Positions 54,433 to 62,610 of a stretch of 64,000 nt of DNA are shown piece after piece. The notes under the pieces were generated by a model. The model made no database searches and was not told the DNA's origin. It worked only from the letters and a program-made list of their open reading frames with translations. The position numbers and the translations under genes were made by a program. The stretch comes from Streptomyces sp. NBC_01445. GTDB lineage: Bacteria; Actinomycetota; Actinomycetes; Streptomycetales; Streptomycetaceae. The stretch covers positions 9,641,001 to 9,705,000 of the forward strand of contig NZ_CP109485.1 in the NCBI RefSeq assembly GCF_035918235.1. Direction: 5' to 3'. Position 1 is the first letter of the stretch. Each line of letters opens with the position of its first letter.

Positions 54433-54442
54433 AAACCGGTTT
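54433..54442. promoter_or_regulatory. LacI operator 1 (AAACCGGTTT)
   Basis: A perfect 10-bp palindrome with the central CG typical of LacI-family sites, about 90 bp upstream of the lacI start. A second identical copy follows 32 bp away. Confidence 0.8.
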
Positions 54443-54464
54443 GAGTCGCTGAACGAGGCCGACT

Positions 54465-54474
54465 AAACCGGTTT
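54465..54474. promoter_or_regulatory. LacI operator 2 (AAACCGGTTT)
   Basis: Identical to the site at 54433. The flanks are also alike (TAAACCGGTTTGA in both), and the centre-to-centre distance is 32 bp, about three helical turns, so two dimers can bind one DNA face. Confidence 0.8.
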
Positions 54475-54589
54475 GAACGTCGGGGGTCAAGGGGTCGGCG
54501 GATGTGATCTGTGTCGTTCTCCGGGTTCGCGCGCTGCCTCTGGAGCGGGAGCCGTCCCGGCGAGTGTCCTCGCGTACGCGTCCGCCGGG

Positions 54590-55474
54590 TTACGTTCCGC
54601 GGAACGCTCCTGGCGTCATGCCCGTCCGCAGTCGGAAGAACTTCGTGAAGTCGCTCGCGTCCGTGAACCCGAGCCGGACGGTGACCTCCTTCGCTGTCAG
54701 GCCGCTGTGCTGCAACAGGCGCTTGGCCTCCAGAAGGACCCGGTCGTCGACGTACTGCTTGGCCGTACGTCCCGTCGCGGCGAGCGTGGCCCGGGTCAGC
54801 GTGCGTGTGCTGTAGCCGAGCGCCGCCGCGTAGTCCTCGACGCGCCGCGTCACCGCGTGGTCCCGCTCGACGGCCGCGTGAAAGCGACGGAACGTCTCCG
54901 ACGCGGTGGTCGGCCGCGGCGCCGGGCCGCGCGCCTGCGCGAGCCGCACCACGAGTACGGACACCAGCGCGCGGAGCACCTCGGTGTGTGCCTGGAGAGG
55001 GAGCGAGGCCATCGCCCCGTACTCGTACACGAGATGGTCGAGCGCCCGGCGAACGCCTTCCGCGTCCGAGCCCTCGAGGACCGACGGGCGCTGTTCGTAC
55101 GGCGGATCCATGTGTGCCGCCGAAACGGTCGCCGGCGGCAGGAAGCCGGGCTGGAACAGCACGATCACCCCGTCCGCCGCCACCAGGTCGGGCCCGAACC
55201 GCTGCACCTGACCCGGCCGGATCCACAGCCACGACCCGGGCCTCAGCTCGTGCTCGACGAAGTCGACCCACATGCGCAGCGGCCGTTCACGGGCGCCGAT
55301 CAGCTGGTGGAAGGCGGGGCGCAGGGGCGCGTACGGGTCATTGCCGTGGCGCCGCGAGCGTTCGAGCAGGTCGGCGAGTTCCATCACCTCGACTCCGGCC
55401 GGTGCGCCCACGGCCGGGGTGTACTCCAGGTCCCTGACGTCGGGGCGCCCTGCAGGGTGTCCGTTTTTCCCCAT
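54590..55474 (-). CDS. AraC-family transcriptional regulator
   Basis: The ATG at 55474 gives a 294-residue protein with an N-terminal cupin-like sensor (LRPAFHQLIGARERPLRMWVDFVEHELRPGSWLWIRPGQVQRFG) and a C-terminal double AraC HTH (VEDYAAALGYSTRTLTRATLAATGRTAKQYVDDRVLLEAKRLLQHSG; LGFTDASDFTKFFRLRTGMTPGAFR). It is divergent from the hydroxyarylate decarboxylase operon with 84 bp between, so it is the likely aromatic-acid-responsive activator of that operon. Confidence 0.88.
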   Translation of the reverse strand: MGKNGHPAGRPDVRDLEYTPAVGAPAGVEVMELADLLERSRRHGNDPYAPLRPAFHQLIGARERPLRMWVDFVEHELRPGSWLWIRPGQVQRFGPDLVAADGVIVLFQPGFLPPATVSAAHMDPPYEQRPSVLEGSDAEGVRRALDHLVYEYGAMASLPLQAHTEVLRALVSVLVVRLAQARGPAPRPTTASETFRRFHAAVERDHAVTRRVEDYAAALGYSTRTLTRATLAATGRTAKQYVDDRVLLEAKRLLQHSGLTAKEVTVRLGFTDASDFTKFFRLRTGMTPGAFRGT

Positions 55475-55509
55475 CGATGGTCCCGAGGGTACCGCTGCCG
55501 CGTCCAGAT

Positions 55510-55521
55510 CGCTACGTAGCG
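55510..55521. promoter_or_regulatory. palindrome between araC-type gene and decarboxylase operon
   Basis: CGCTACGTAGCG is a perfect 12-bp palindrome about 40 bp from each start in the divergent promoter region. AraC proteins usually bind direct repeats, so this may be the site of another regulator or one arm of a larger site. Confidence 0.45.
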
Positions 55522-55558
55522 TGAAAGCACAGGTCAGCGACGTCTTTGAGGTGGTCCA

Positions 55559-56161
55559 ATGCGATTGGTCGTGGGAATGACCGGGGCGACGGGTGCCCCG
55601 TTCGGTGTCCGTCTGCTGGAGAATCTGCGCGAGCTGCCGGGCGTGGAGACGCACCTCGTGCTGTCCCGCTGGGCGCGCACCACCATCGAGCTGGAGACGG
55701 GCCTGTCCGTGGCCGAGGTGTCCGCCCTCGCGGACGTCACGCACCATCCCGAGGACCAGGGCGCCACCATCTCCTCCGGGTCGTTCCGCACCGACGGCAT
55801 GGTGATTGTGCCGTGCTCCATGAAGACCCTCGCCGGCATCAGGACCGGATACGCCGAAGGGCTCGTCGCCCGGGCCGCCGACGTGGTTCTCAAGGAGCGA
55901 CGCAGGCTCGTCCTCGTCCCGCGCGAGACACCGCTGAACGAGATCCACCTCCAGAACATGCTCGAACTCGCCCGCATGGGTGTGCAACTGGTCCCGCCCA
56001 TGCCCGCCTTCTACAACAACCCGCAGACCGTCGACGACATCGTCGACCACGTGGTGGCACGCATCCTCGACCAGTTCGACCTGCCCGCGCCGGCCGCCCG
56101 GCGCTGGGCCGGGATGCGCGCCGCCCGCGCCGCTTCCCGATCCTTCGGCGACGCCGCCTGA
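55559..56161 (+). CDS. vdcB: UbiX-family flavin prenyltransferase (VdcB type)
   Basis: The 200-residue protein has UbiX motifs: LVVGMTGATGAPFGVRLLENL at the N-terminus (FMN site), ISSGSFRTDGMVIVPCSMKTLAGIRTGYAEGL and LVLVPRETPLNEIHLQNML. It makes the prenylated FMN cofactor needed by the UbiD-type partner encoded next. The three-gene order and lengths (200, 475 and 79 residues) match the vanillate decarboxylase trio of Streptomyces. Confidence 0.88.
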   Translation: MRLVVGMTGATGAPFGVRLLENLRELPGVETHLVLSRWARTTIELETGLSVAEVSALADVTHHPEDQGATISSGSFRTDGMVIVPCSMKTLAGIRTGYAEGLVARAADVVLKERRRLVLVPRETPLNEIHLQNMLELARMGVQLVPPMPAFYNNPQTVDDIVDHVVARILDQFDLPAPAARRWAGMRAARAASRSFGDAA

Positions 56162-56189
56162 AGTCCCCTGCCCCGTAAAGGAATTCACC

Positions 56190-57617
56190 ATGGCCTACGA
56201 CGACTTGCGCAGCTTCCTCGACACCTTGGAGAAGGAGGGGCAGCTGCTGCGCATCACCGACGAGGTGCTGCCCGAGCCGGATCTCGCGGCCGCCGCCAAC
56301 GCGACGGGCCGCATCGGAGAGAACGCCCCCGCCCTCCACTTCGACAACGTCAAGGGTTTCACCGACGCCCGGATCGCGATGAACGTGCACGGCTCCTGGG
56401 CCAACCACGCGCTCGCGCTCGGGTTGCCGAAGAACACGCCGGTCAAGGAGCAGGTGGAGGAGTTCGCGCGGCGCTGGGACGCCTTTCCCGTCGCGCCCGA
56501 GCGCCGCGAGGACGCCCCCTGGCGCGAGAACACCCAGGAGGGCGAGGACGTCGACGTGTTCTCGGTGCTTCCCCTCTTCCGCCTCAACGACGGAGACGGC
56601 GGCTTCTATCTCGACAAGGCCGCCGTCGTCTCCCGCGACCCGGATGACCCGGACGACTTCGGCAAGCAGAACGTCGGTACGTACCGCATCCAGGTCATCG
56701 GCACCAACCGGCTCGCCTTCCAGCCCGTGCCCATGCACGACGTGGCCCAGCACCTGCGCAAGGCCGAGGAGAAGGGTGAGGACCTGCCCATCGCCATCAC
56801 CCTCGGCAACGACCCCGTGATGGCGATCGTGGCCGGGATGCCGATGGCGTACGACCAGAGCGAGTACGAGATGGCGGGCGCCCTGCGCGGCGCGCCCGCG
56901 CCGATCGCCACCGCGCCGCTCACCGGCTTCGACGTGCCCTGGGGGAGCGAGGTCGTCATCGAGGGCGTCATCGAGTCCCGCAAGCGCCAGATAGAGGGCC
57001 CCTTCGGCGAGTTCACCGGTCACTACTCGGGGGGCCGCCGCATGCCCGTCATCCGCGTGGACCGCGTCTCGTACCGCACGAACCCGGTTTTCGAGTCGCT
57101 CTACCTCGGCATGCCGTGGACGGAGTGCGACTACCTCGTCGGCCCCAACACGTGCGTGCCGCTGCTCAAGCAACTGCGCGCCGAGTTCCCCGAGGTGCAG
57201 GCCGTCAACGCCATGTACACACACGGCCTGATGGTGATCATCTCCACGGCCAAGCGGTACGGCGGCTTCGCCAAGGCCGTCGGCATGCGCGCCATGACGA
57301 CGCCGCACGGGCTCGGCTACGTGGCCCAGGTGATCCTCGTCGACGAGGACGTCGACCCGTTCAACCTGCCGCAGGTCATGTGGGCCATGTCCGCCAAGGT
57401 CAACCCGAAGGACGACGTCGTCGTCATCCCCAACCTGTCGGTCCTGGAACTCGCGCCCGCCGCGCAGCCCGCCGGCATCAGCAGCAAGATGATCATCGAT
57501 GCGACGACGCCGGTCGCCCCGGACATCCGCGGCAACTTCTCCACTCCGGCCAAGGACCTGCCCGAGACCGCCGAGTGGGCCGCCCGCCTGCAGCGCCTCA
57601 TCGCGGCCCGCGGCTGA
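56190..57617 (+). CDS. vdcC: UbiD-family non-oxidative hydroxyarylic acid decarboxylase, C subunit
   Basis: The 475-residue protein is a UbiD decarboxylase, seen in FDNVKGF, the prFMN and metal region (NVGTYRIQVIGTNRLAFQPVPMHDVAQHL), the E-x-R-rich catalytic stretch EYEMAGALRGAPAPIATAPLTGFDVPW and EFTGHYSGGRRMPVIRV. It reversibly decarboxylates a hydroxyaryl acid such as vanillate or 4-hydroxybenzoate. It starts 28 bp after the prenyltransferase with a GTAAAGGA region upstream. There is no sign of damage. Confidence 0.9.
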   Translation: MAYDDLRSFLDTLEKEGQLLRITDEVLPEPDLAAAANATGRIGENAPALHFDNVKGFTDARIAMNVHGSWANHALALGLPKNTPVKEQVEEFARRWDAFPVAPERREDAPWRENTQEGEDVDVFSVLPLFRLNDGDGGFYLDKAAVVSRDPDDPDDFGKQNVGTYRIQVIGTNRLAFQPVPMHDVAQHLRKAEEKGEDLPIAITLGNDPVMAIVAGMPMAYDQSEYEMAGALRGAPAPIATAPLTGFDVPWGSEVVIEGVIESRKRQIEGPFGEFTGHYSGGRRMPVIRVDRVSYRTNPVFESLYLGMPWTECDYLVGPNTCVPLLKQLRAEFPEVQAVNAMYTHGLMVIISTAKRYGGFAKAVGMRAMTTPHGLGYVAQVILVDEDVDPFNLPQVMWAMSAKVNPKDDVVVIPNLSVLELAPAAQPAGISSKMIIDATTPVAPDIRGNFSTPAKDLPETAEWAARLQRLIAARG

Positions 57618-57649
57618 CCCCACTGATCCTCGCCGAAAGGACAACTCCC

Positions 57650-57889
57650 GTGAACCACCTGCCTGTTGAATGCCCTCGCTGCGCCTTTGCGGAGATCTCC
57701 CTGCTTGCCACGTCCCCCGTCCCGGGCGTGTGGGACGTGGTCCAGTGCGGCCGCTGCCTCTACACCTGGCGCACCATCGAACCCGCCCGCCGCACCCAGC
57801 GCGACGCCTACCCCGACACCTTCAAGCTGACGGAGGCGGACATCGAGAACGCGATCGAGGTGCCTGCGGTGCCGCCACTGCTCAAGTGA
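57650..57889 (+). CDS. vdcD: non-oxidative hydroxyarylic acid decarboxylase, D subunit (zinc-ribbon)
   Basis: The GTG at 57650, with AAAGGA nine bases upstream, gives 79 residues. Two zinc-knuckle pairs are visible (CPRC near residue 8 and CGRC near 34), followed by the family tail RDAYPDTFKLTEADIENAIEVPAVPPL. It is the small partner of the UbiD subunit and completes the BCD operon. Confidence 0.88.
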   Translation: MNHLPVECPRCAFAEISLLATSPVPGVWDVVQCGRCLYTWRTIEPARRTQRDAYPDTFKLTEADIENAIEVPAVPPLLK

Positions 57890-58139
57890 CGTTCCTGGCG
57901 CGTCCGATGGAGCCGTCCGCATCGACACACGGAGCCGCCAGGGTCTGCGGGCAGGCCGCCGCGGAGGCTCTCGCCGGACGGACACTGACCTGCACCTGAC
58001 CGGCCGACGGCACGCCGACCGGGAGGCGTCGTAAAGGCGGACGGCTCCGATCCGACGTAGCGCTGACAAGGCCTCCCGCTCCTGCACCACTGCCCATGGG
58101 GTAGCCCGGTGGGGCCATCCGTGGCTACCGCGCCGTCAT
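57890..58139. other. intergenic stretch, no gene seen
   Basis: Between the decarboxylase operon and the C-S lyase gene I find no supportable gene. One short frame on the plus strand ends in CGQAAAEALAGRTLTCT but has no family. The region presumably holds the terminator of the operon and the promoter of the next gene. Confidence 0.4.
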
Positions 58140-58157
58140 CGACCCGACCTCGGGTCG
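58140..58157. promoter_or_regulatory. inverted repeat upstream of the C-S lyase gene
   Basis: CGACCCGA-CC-TCGGGTCG is a perfect 8+8 dyad ending 17 bp before the ATG at 58175. It may be an operator or a leader hairpin. Confidence 0.5.
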
Positions 58158-58174
58158 TGGCTAGCATCACGACC

Positions 58175-59404
58175 ATGCCATCCGACACGGATCCGTCGAT
58201 CATGAACCCGCTCGAACAGTTGACGATCGACCAGCTGCGGGCCCGGACCAGCATGAAGTGGACCACCTTTCCGGCCGACGTACTGCCCCTCTGGGTGGCC
58301 GAGATGGACGTGCCGCTCGCCGAGCCGGTCGCGGCCAGGCTGCACGAGGCCATCGCCGCCGGCGACACCGGCTATCCCAGCGGCCGTGCCTACGCCCGTG
58401 CCCTCCGGTCGTTCGCCGCGGACCGCTGGGACTGGCGGGGCCTCGAGGTCGAGCAGACGGCCATCGTCCCTGACGTGATGATGGGCATCGTCGAGGCGCT
58501 GCGGCTGATCACGTCTTCGGGCGATGCCGTGGTGGTGTGCCCGCCCGTCTACCCGCCGTTCTACGCCTTCGTCACCCACGCCGACAGGAGAGTGATCGAA
58601 GCGCCGCTCGGACCCGACGGCCGACTCGACATGGAGACGCTCAGGGTGGCCTTCGCCTCGGCCCAGCGCGTCTCGGCACGGACCGTGCTGCTGCTGGCCA
58701 ACCCCCACAACCCCACCGGAACCGTGCACACCAGGAGCGAACTCATCGCGGTCGCTGCTCTGGCCAGGTCCTTCGGAGTGCGAGTCGTCTCGGACGAGAT
58801 TCACGCACCCTTGGTCCTGCCTGGTGCCGAGTTCGTCCCCTACCTGACCGTCCCCGGAGCCGAGGACGCGTTCGCCCTGCACTCCGCGTCGAAGGCCTGG
58901 AATCTCGCCGGTCTGAAGGCGGCACTGCTGGTAGCCGGACCGAACGCGGTCGACGACCTGCACCGGCTTCCGGAGGAGGTAAGCCATGGACCCAGCCACG
59001 TAGGCATCCTCGCCCACACCGCCGCTTTCGAGGAGGGACGGCCCTGGCTGGACGCATTGCTGCGTGGTCTCGACAGCAACCGGGCGCTACTCGCCGACCT
59101 CATCGCCGAGCGACTTCCAGGGCTCACCCTGATGTGGCCGGAGGCCACCTATCTCGCCTGGCTCGACTGCCGCACCCTCGGGCTCCATGCGACGTCGCCG
59201 ACCACTGCCACTCCGGTGGTCAGTGACATCGCCGGCCCCGCCCAGCTGTTCCTCGACCAGGCGCGGGTCGCGTTGAGCTCAGGGCACGCGTTCGGCAGCG
59301 GGGGCGCAGGGTTCGTACGGATCAACTACGCCACCTCTTCGGCGATCCTTCGCGAAGCGGTGGACCGCATGGCCGCCGCGGTGTCCGGCCTCGAAGCCCC
59401 CTGA
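58175..59404 (+). CDS. MalY/PatB-type pyridoxal phosphate C-S lyase (aminotransferase class I/II fold)
   Basis: From ATG 58175 (or 58202) the 409-residue protein shows the MalY/PatB pattern: [39 protein letters not shown], the cofactor-binding [26 protein letters not shown] and the PLP lysine in [13 protein letters not shown]. This group cleaves cystathionine or related C-S bonds. It stands alone between the decarboxylase operon and the glycan cluster. Confidence 0.88.
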   Translation: MPSDTDPSIMNPLEQLTIDQLRARTSMKWTTFPADVLPLWVAEMDVPLAEPVAARLHEAIAAGDTGYPSGRAYARALRSFAADRWDWRGLEVEQTAIVPDVMMGIVEALRLITSSGDAVVVCPPVYPPFYAFVTHADRRVIEAPLGPDGRLDMETLRVAFASAQRVSARTVLLLANPHNPTGTVHTRSELIAVAALARSFGVRVVSDEIHAPLVLPGAEFVPYLTVPGAEDAFALHSASKAWNLAGLKAALLVAGPNAVDDLHRLPEEVSHGPSHVGILAHTAAFEEGRPWLDALLRGLDSNRALLADLIAERLPGLTLMWPEATYLAWLDCRTLGLHATSPTTATPVVSDIAGPAQLFLDQARVALSSGHAFGSGGAGFVRINYATSSAILREAVDRMAAAVSGLEAP

Positions 59405-59490
59405 CCAGCCGAGAAAAGCACCACATGTCCAGGTCCGTGACCAACCACGAGAAGTCGGCCACGGCGCCGGCCGGAAGACCGTACTGTCCG

Positions 59491-61647
59491 TCAGAGAATG
59501 CGCAGCGTGCCGCGTGCCTCCGCCGTTGAGTTCGTCCCCGCGTAGACGTCGACGCGGCCGCGCTCCACGACGTACGTCCCTGCCGGGTCGTTCGTCCAGA
59601 AGCCGAGGTCATCGGCGCCGAGCCGGAAGCGGACCGTTGTGCTCCCGCCCGGCTCCAGCGTCACCCGCTCGAAGCCGCGCAGCCGGCGCACCGGCTGTGC
59701 GATGCTCGCCGCGACGTCGTGGATGTAGAGCTGGACCACCTCGTCGCCGACGCAGTCGCCGGTGTTGGTGACCGTCACCGTGACCTCGAGCGTCTCGCCC
59801 GCCGCCAGCTCGTCGCGGGTGATCTCGGCGCGCGGCAGCTCCGGGGCGCCGGTGGTGAACGTCGTGTAGCTCAGGCCGTGCCCGAACGGGAGCTGCGGGG
59901 TCTCGTCCAGGTCCAGGTACTTCGAGACGAACTTCGGGTCGGCGCCGGGGGCATGGGCGGGGCGGCCGGTGTTCTCGTGGTTGTAGTAGACCGGAATCTG
60001 GCCCACCGCCCGCGGGAAGGACACGGGCAGCTTGCCGCCGGGGTTGACCGTGCCGAACAGCACGTCCGCCACGGCGTGCCCCGCCTCGATGCCCGGGTGC
60101 CAGGCCTCAAGGACCGCGGGCGCGGTGTCCAGCCAGCCGCCGATCGTCAGGGGCCTGCCGTTCAGGAGCACCACGGCGTACGGCTTGCCGGTCGCGGCGA
60201 CGGCGGCGATCAGCTCCTCCTGCCCGGAGGGCAGTCCGATGTCGCTGCGCACGGACGCCTCGCCGCTGAGCGCGGGGGGTTCGCCGACCACGACGACCGT
60301 TACCTCGGCCTCCTGCGCCGATGCGACCGCGGCCGTGATGTCGCCATCGGAGTGGATGATGCGGGCGCCGGGCGCCGCCGTGCGCACCGCGTCCACGATG
60401 CTCACGGACGGAAGGTGGAAGCCGCCGGGACCGGCCCAAGTGCCGTGCAGGTCCGTGGAGTTCGCGAGCGGGCCGACGACCGCGATCGAGGGTGTGATGC
60501 GCTCCAGAGGGAGAACACCGCCGTCGTTCTTGAGCAGCACCATCGACCGGGCGCCGGCGGCTCGCGCCGCTTCCCGTGCGGCCGGCGTCGGACCGGTGAT
60601 CTCGGCGGGCTCGTCGGTGTACGGCTGGTCGAACAAACCGAGGGCGAACTTGAGGCGCAGGATGCGCGTGACCGCGTCGTCGAGGCGGGTCTCGCCGATC
60701 AGGCCGTCGGCCACGAGCTGCTCGCCGTGCTCGGTCACGTTGGTGGAGACCATCTCCATGTCGAGCCCGGCGTTGAAGGCGAGGCGTGCCGCGTCGGCAC
60801 CGTCCTCGGCGAAGCCGTGCGCGATGAGTTCCTCGACACCCGTGTAGTCGCTCACGACGAAGCCGTCGAAGCCCCACTCCTCCTTGAGGATCGCGTTCAT
60901 CGTATGCGGATTGCCGTGCGCCGGTACCCCCGCGACCGTGTTGAACGCGGCCATCACCGTGGCCACGCCCGCGTCCACGGCGGCCTTGAACGGCGGCAGA
61001 TAGTGGTTGCGCAGCCGCTGCTCGGAGACATCGACCGTGTTGTAGTCGCGGCCGCCCTCCGCCCCGCCGTAGGCGACGAAGTGCTTGGCGCACGCCGCGA
61101 TGCGCTCCCCGTCCGCCAACTCGCCGCCACCGTCGGAACCTTGGTAGCCGCGGACCTTGGCCACCGCGAAGGCGGCGTTGACGTACGGATCCTCGCCGCA
61201 GCCCTCCGCGATGCGGCCCCAGCGCGGCTCATGGGTGACGTCCATCATCGGCGAGAACGTCCAGCGCACACCGTTCGAGCGGGTCTCCGCTGCCGACACC
61301 TCGGCGTCGCGGCGGGCCACCTCCGGGTCGAAGGAGGCCGCCTGGGCCAGCGGGATCGGGAACGTGGTCCAGAAGCCGTGGATGACGTCGAGGCCGAACA
61401 GGAGCGGGATGCCGAGCCGGGACTCCTCGACGGCCATCCGCTGCAGGGCGTTGGTGTGCGCCGCACCATGGATGTTGAGCACCGAGCCGAGCAGACCGGC
61501 GCGCGCCGCCGCCTCGATGTGCGCGGTCTGGCCGCCGCCAGGACCCGTGTCACCGGTCCAGGTCAGCTGTTGCAGCTGACCCAGTTTCTCCGCGGTGGTC
61601 ATCTGGTCGAGAAGCCCCTTGACCTGGTCCTCATATCCTCGAAGCAT
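59491..61647 (-). CDS. GH3 family beta-glucosidase (BglX type)
   Basis: The 718-residue protein has the full GH3 layout: a TIM barrel (LLFGLDVIHGFWTTFPIPLAQAASFDP, CAKHFVAYGGAEGGRDYNTVD, nucleophile Asp in GFVVSDYTGVEEL), an alpha/beta sandwich (VVVVGEPPALSGEASVRSDIGLPSGQEELI) and a C-terminal FnIII-like domain (QLYIHDVAASIAQPVRRLRGFERV). There is no signal peptide, so it acts inside the cell on imported beta-glucosides. It is divergent from the phosphodiesterase-fold gene with 108 bp between. Confidence 0.93.
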   Translation of the reverse strand: MLRGYEDQVKGLLDQMTTAEKLGQLQQLTWTGDTGPGGGQTAHIEAAARAGLLGSVLNIHGAAHTNALQRMAVEESRLGIPLLFGLDVIHGFWTTFPIPLAQAASFDPEVARRDAEVSAAETRSNGVRWTFSPMMDVTHEPRWGRIAEGCGEDPYVNAAFAVAKVRGYQGSDGGGELADGERIAACAKHFVAYGGAEGGRDYNTVDVSEQRLRNHYLPPFKAAVDAGVATVMAAFNTVAGVPAHGNPHTMNAILKEEWGFDGFVVSDYTGVEELIAHGFAEDGADAARLAFNAGLDMEMVSTNVTEHGEQLVADGLIGETRLDDAVTRILRLKFALGLFDQPYTDEPAEITGPTPAAREAARAAGARSMVLLKNDGGVLPLERITPSIAVVGPLANSTDLHGTWAGPGGFHLPSVSIVDAVRTAAPGARIIHSDGDITAAVASAQEAEVTVVVVGEPPALSGEASVRSDIGLPSGQEELIAAVAATGKPYAVVLLNGRPLTIGGWLDTAPAVLEAWHPGIEAGHAVADVLFGTVNPGGKLPVSFPRAVGQIPVYYNHENTGRPAHAPGADPKFVSKYLDLDETPQLPFGHGLSYTTFTTGAPELPRAEITRDELAAGETLEVTVTVTNTGDCVGDEVVQLYIHDVAASIAQPVRRLRGFERVTLEPGGSTTVRFRLGADDLGFWTNDPAGTYVVERGRVDVYAGTNSTAEARGTLRIL

Positions 61648-61711
61648 GCGAGCCCCTCACCGCTCTATTGCCGCATCGCCCATGCGAAGTTAACGTGTGC
61701 GCCAGTCATGT

Positions 61712-61732
61712 AAGCGCATTCAGGAAGCGCAT
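61712..61732. promoter_or_regulatory. AAGCGCAT direct repeats between GH3 and EEP genes
   Basis: AAGCGCAT occurs at 61712-61719 and again at 61725-61732, 13 bp apart, in the divergent promoter region. The GCGC cores look like degraded LacI-family boxes, but neither copy is a good palindrome and neither resembles the AAACCGGTTT sites at 54 kb. Confidence 0.4.
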
Positions 61733-61755
61733 ACAAGTGGGGGTGGAGGTTTCTG

Positions 61756-62610
61756 ATGGCCGACCTCGGGATTCCGACGGCCGGGGACGGACTGCACGTC
61801 ATGAGTTTCAATCTGCAGGTCCACTGGGACAACCCGCCCCACACCTGGCCCGAGCGCAGACAGACGGTCGCCGAGCTACTGCGCCGTCAACGTCCTCACC
61901 TCATCGGCACCCAGGAAGGCCTGCGGCACCAAGTGCACGATGTCGAGGCCGCCCTGGGCGAGTACGGTGACGACTACGGCTGGATCGGCGAGGGCCGGGA
62001 GGGCGGTGACGACGGCGAGTTCATGGCCATCTTCTACGACCGCCGGCGCCTGGCCCCCCTGACACACGGTCACTTCTGGCTCTCCGGCACACCGGACATC
62101 CCGGCCTCCAACACCTGGGGCGGCGGCTGCCCCCGCATGGTCACCTGGGTCCACTTCCGCGACCTGGCCACGGGCGGCGAGCTGCACGCCGCCAACACCC
62201 ACTTCGACCATGCGAGCGCCCACGCCCGCGACCGCTCCGCGGCCCTGCTCGCCGAGCGGCTGAGCGCGCTCGCACCCGACATCCCGACCGTCGTCACCGG
62301 CGACTTCAACACCCCCGCGGGACCGGACAGTTCGCCGTACGTCCGCCTACTCGCCGACGCGGGACTCGTGGACGCCTGGGACGCGGCCGAGGAACGCGGC
62401 CCGGACCTGGGCACCTTCCACGACTACTTGCCCCCGGTCCCTGACGGCGAGCGCATCGACTGGATTCTCGTCTCGCGAGGCGTCCGGGTCCGCTCGGCAC
62501 ACGCCCACACCTTCGCGCCCAGCGGCCGCTTCCCCAGCGACCACCTGCCGATCGAGGCTGTTCTGCACACCGCACCACCCCGACCGTCCTCGGAGGACCC
62601 CACCCCATGA
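61756..62610 (+). CDS. endonuclease/exonuclease/phosphatase-fold hydrolase
   Basis: The 284-residue protein has all the EEP catalytic blocks: VMSFNLQVHWD, IGTQEGL (metal Glu), NTHFDHAS, TVVTGDFNTP, RIDWILVS and PSDHLPIEAVL (His base). There is no signal peptide. It shares an ATGA overlap with the following GH13 gene, so the pair is translationally coupled. Placed in a glycan cluster it is likely to cleave a phosphodiester on a sugar or related small molecule rather than DNA; this is inference. Confidence 0.88.
   Translation: MADLGIPTAGDGLHVMSFNLQVHWDNPPHTWPERRQTVAELLRRQRPHLIGTQEGLRHQVHDVEAALGEYGDDYGWIGEGREGGDDGEFMAIFYDRRRLAPLTHGHFWLSGTPDIPASNTWGGGCPRMVTWVHFRDLATGGELHAANTHFDHASAHARDRSAALLAERLSALAPDIPTVVTGDFNTPAGPDSSPYVRLLADAGLVDAWDAAEERGPDLGTFHDYLPPVPDGERIDWILVSRGVRVRSAHAHTFAPSGRFPSDHLPIEAVLHTAPPRPSSEDPTP

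Noticed and set aside
55890..57644. Minus-strand open frame of 584 codons opposite the UbiD-type gene
   Set aside because: Val/Gly/Asp/His-rich antisense shadow; UbiD motifs and operon structure are on the plus strand.
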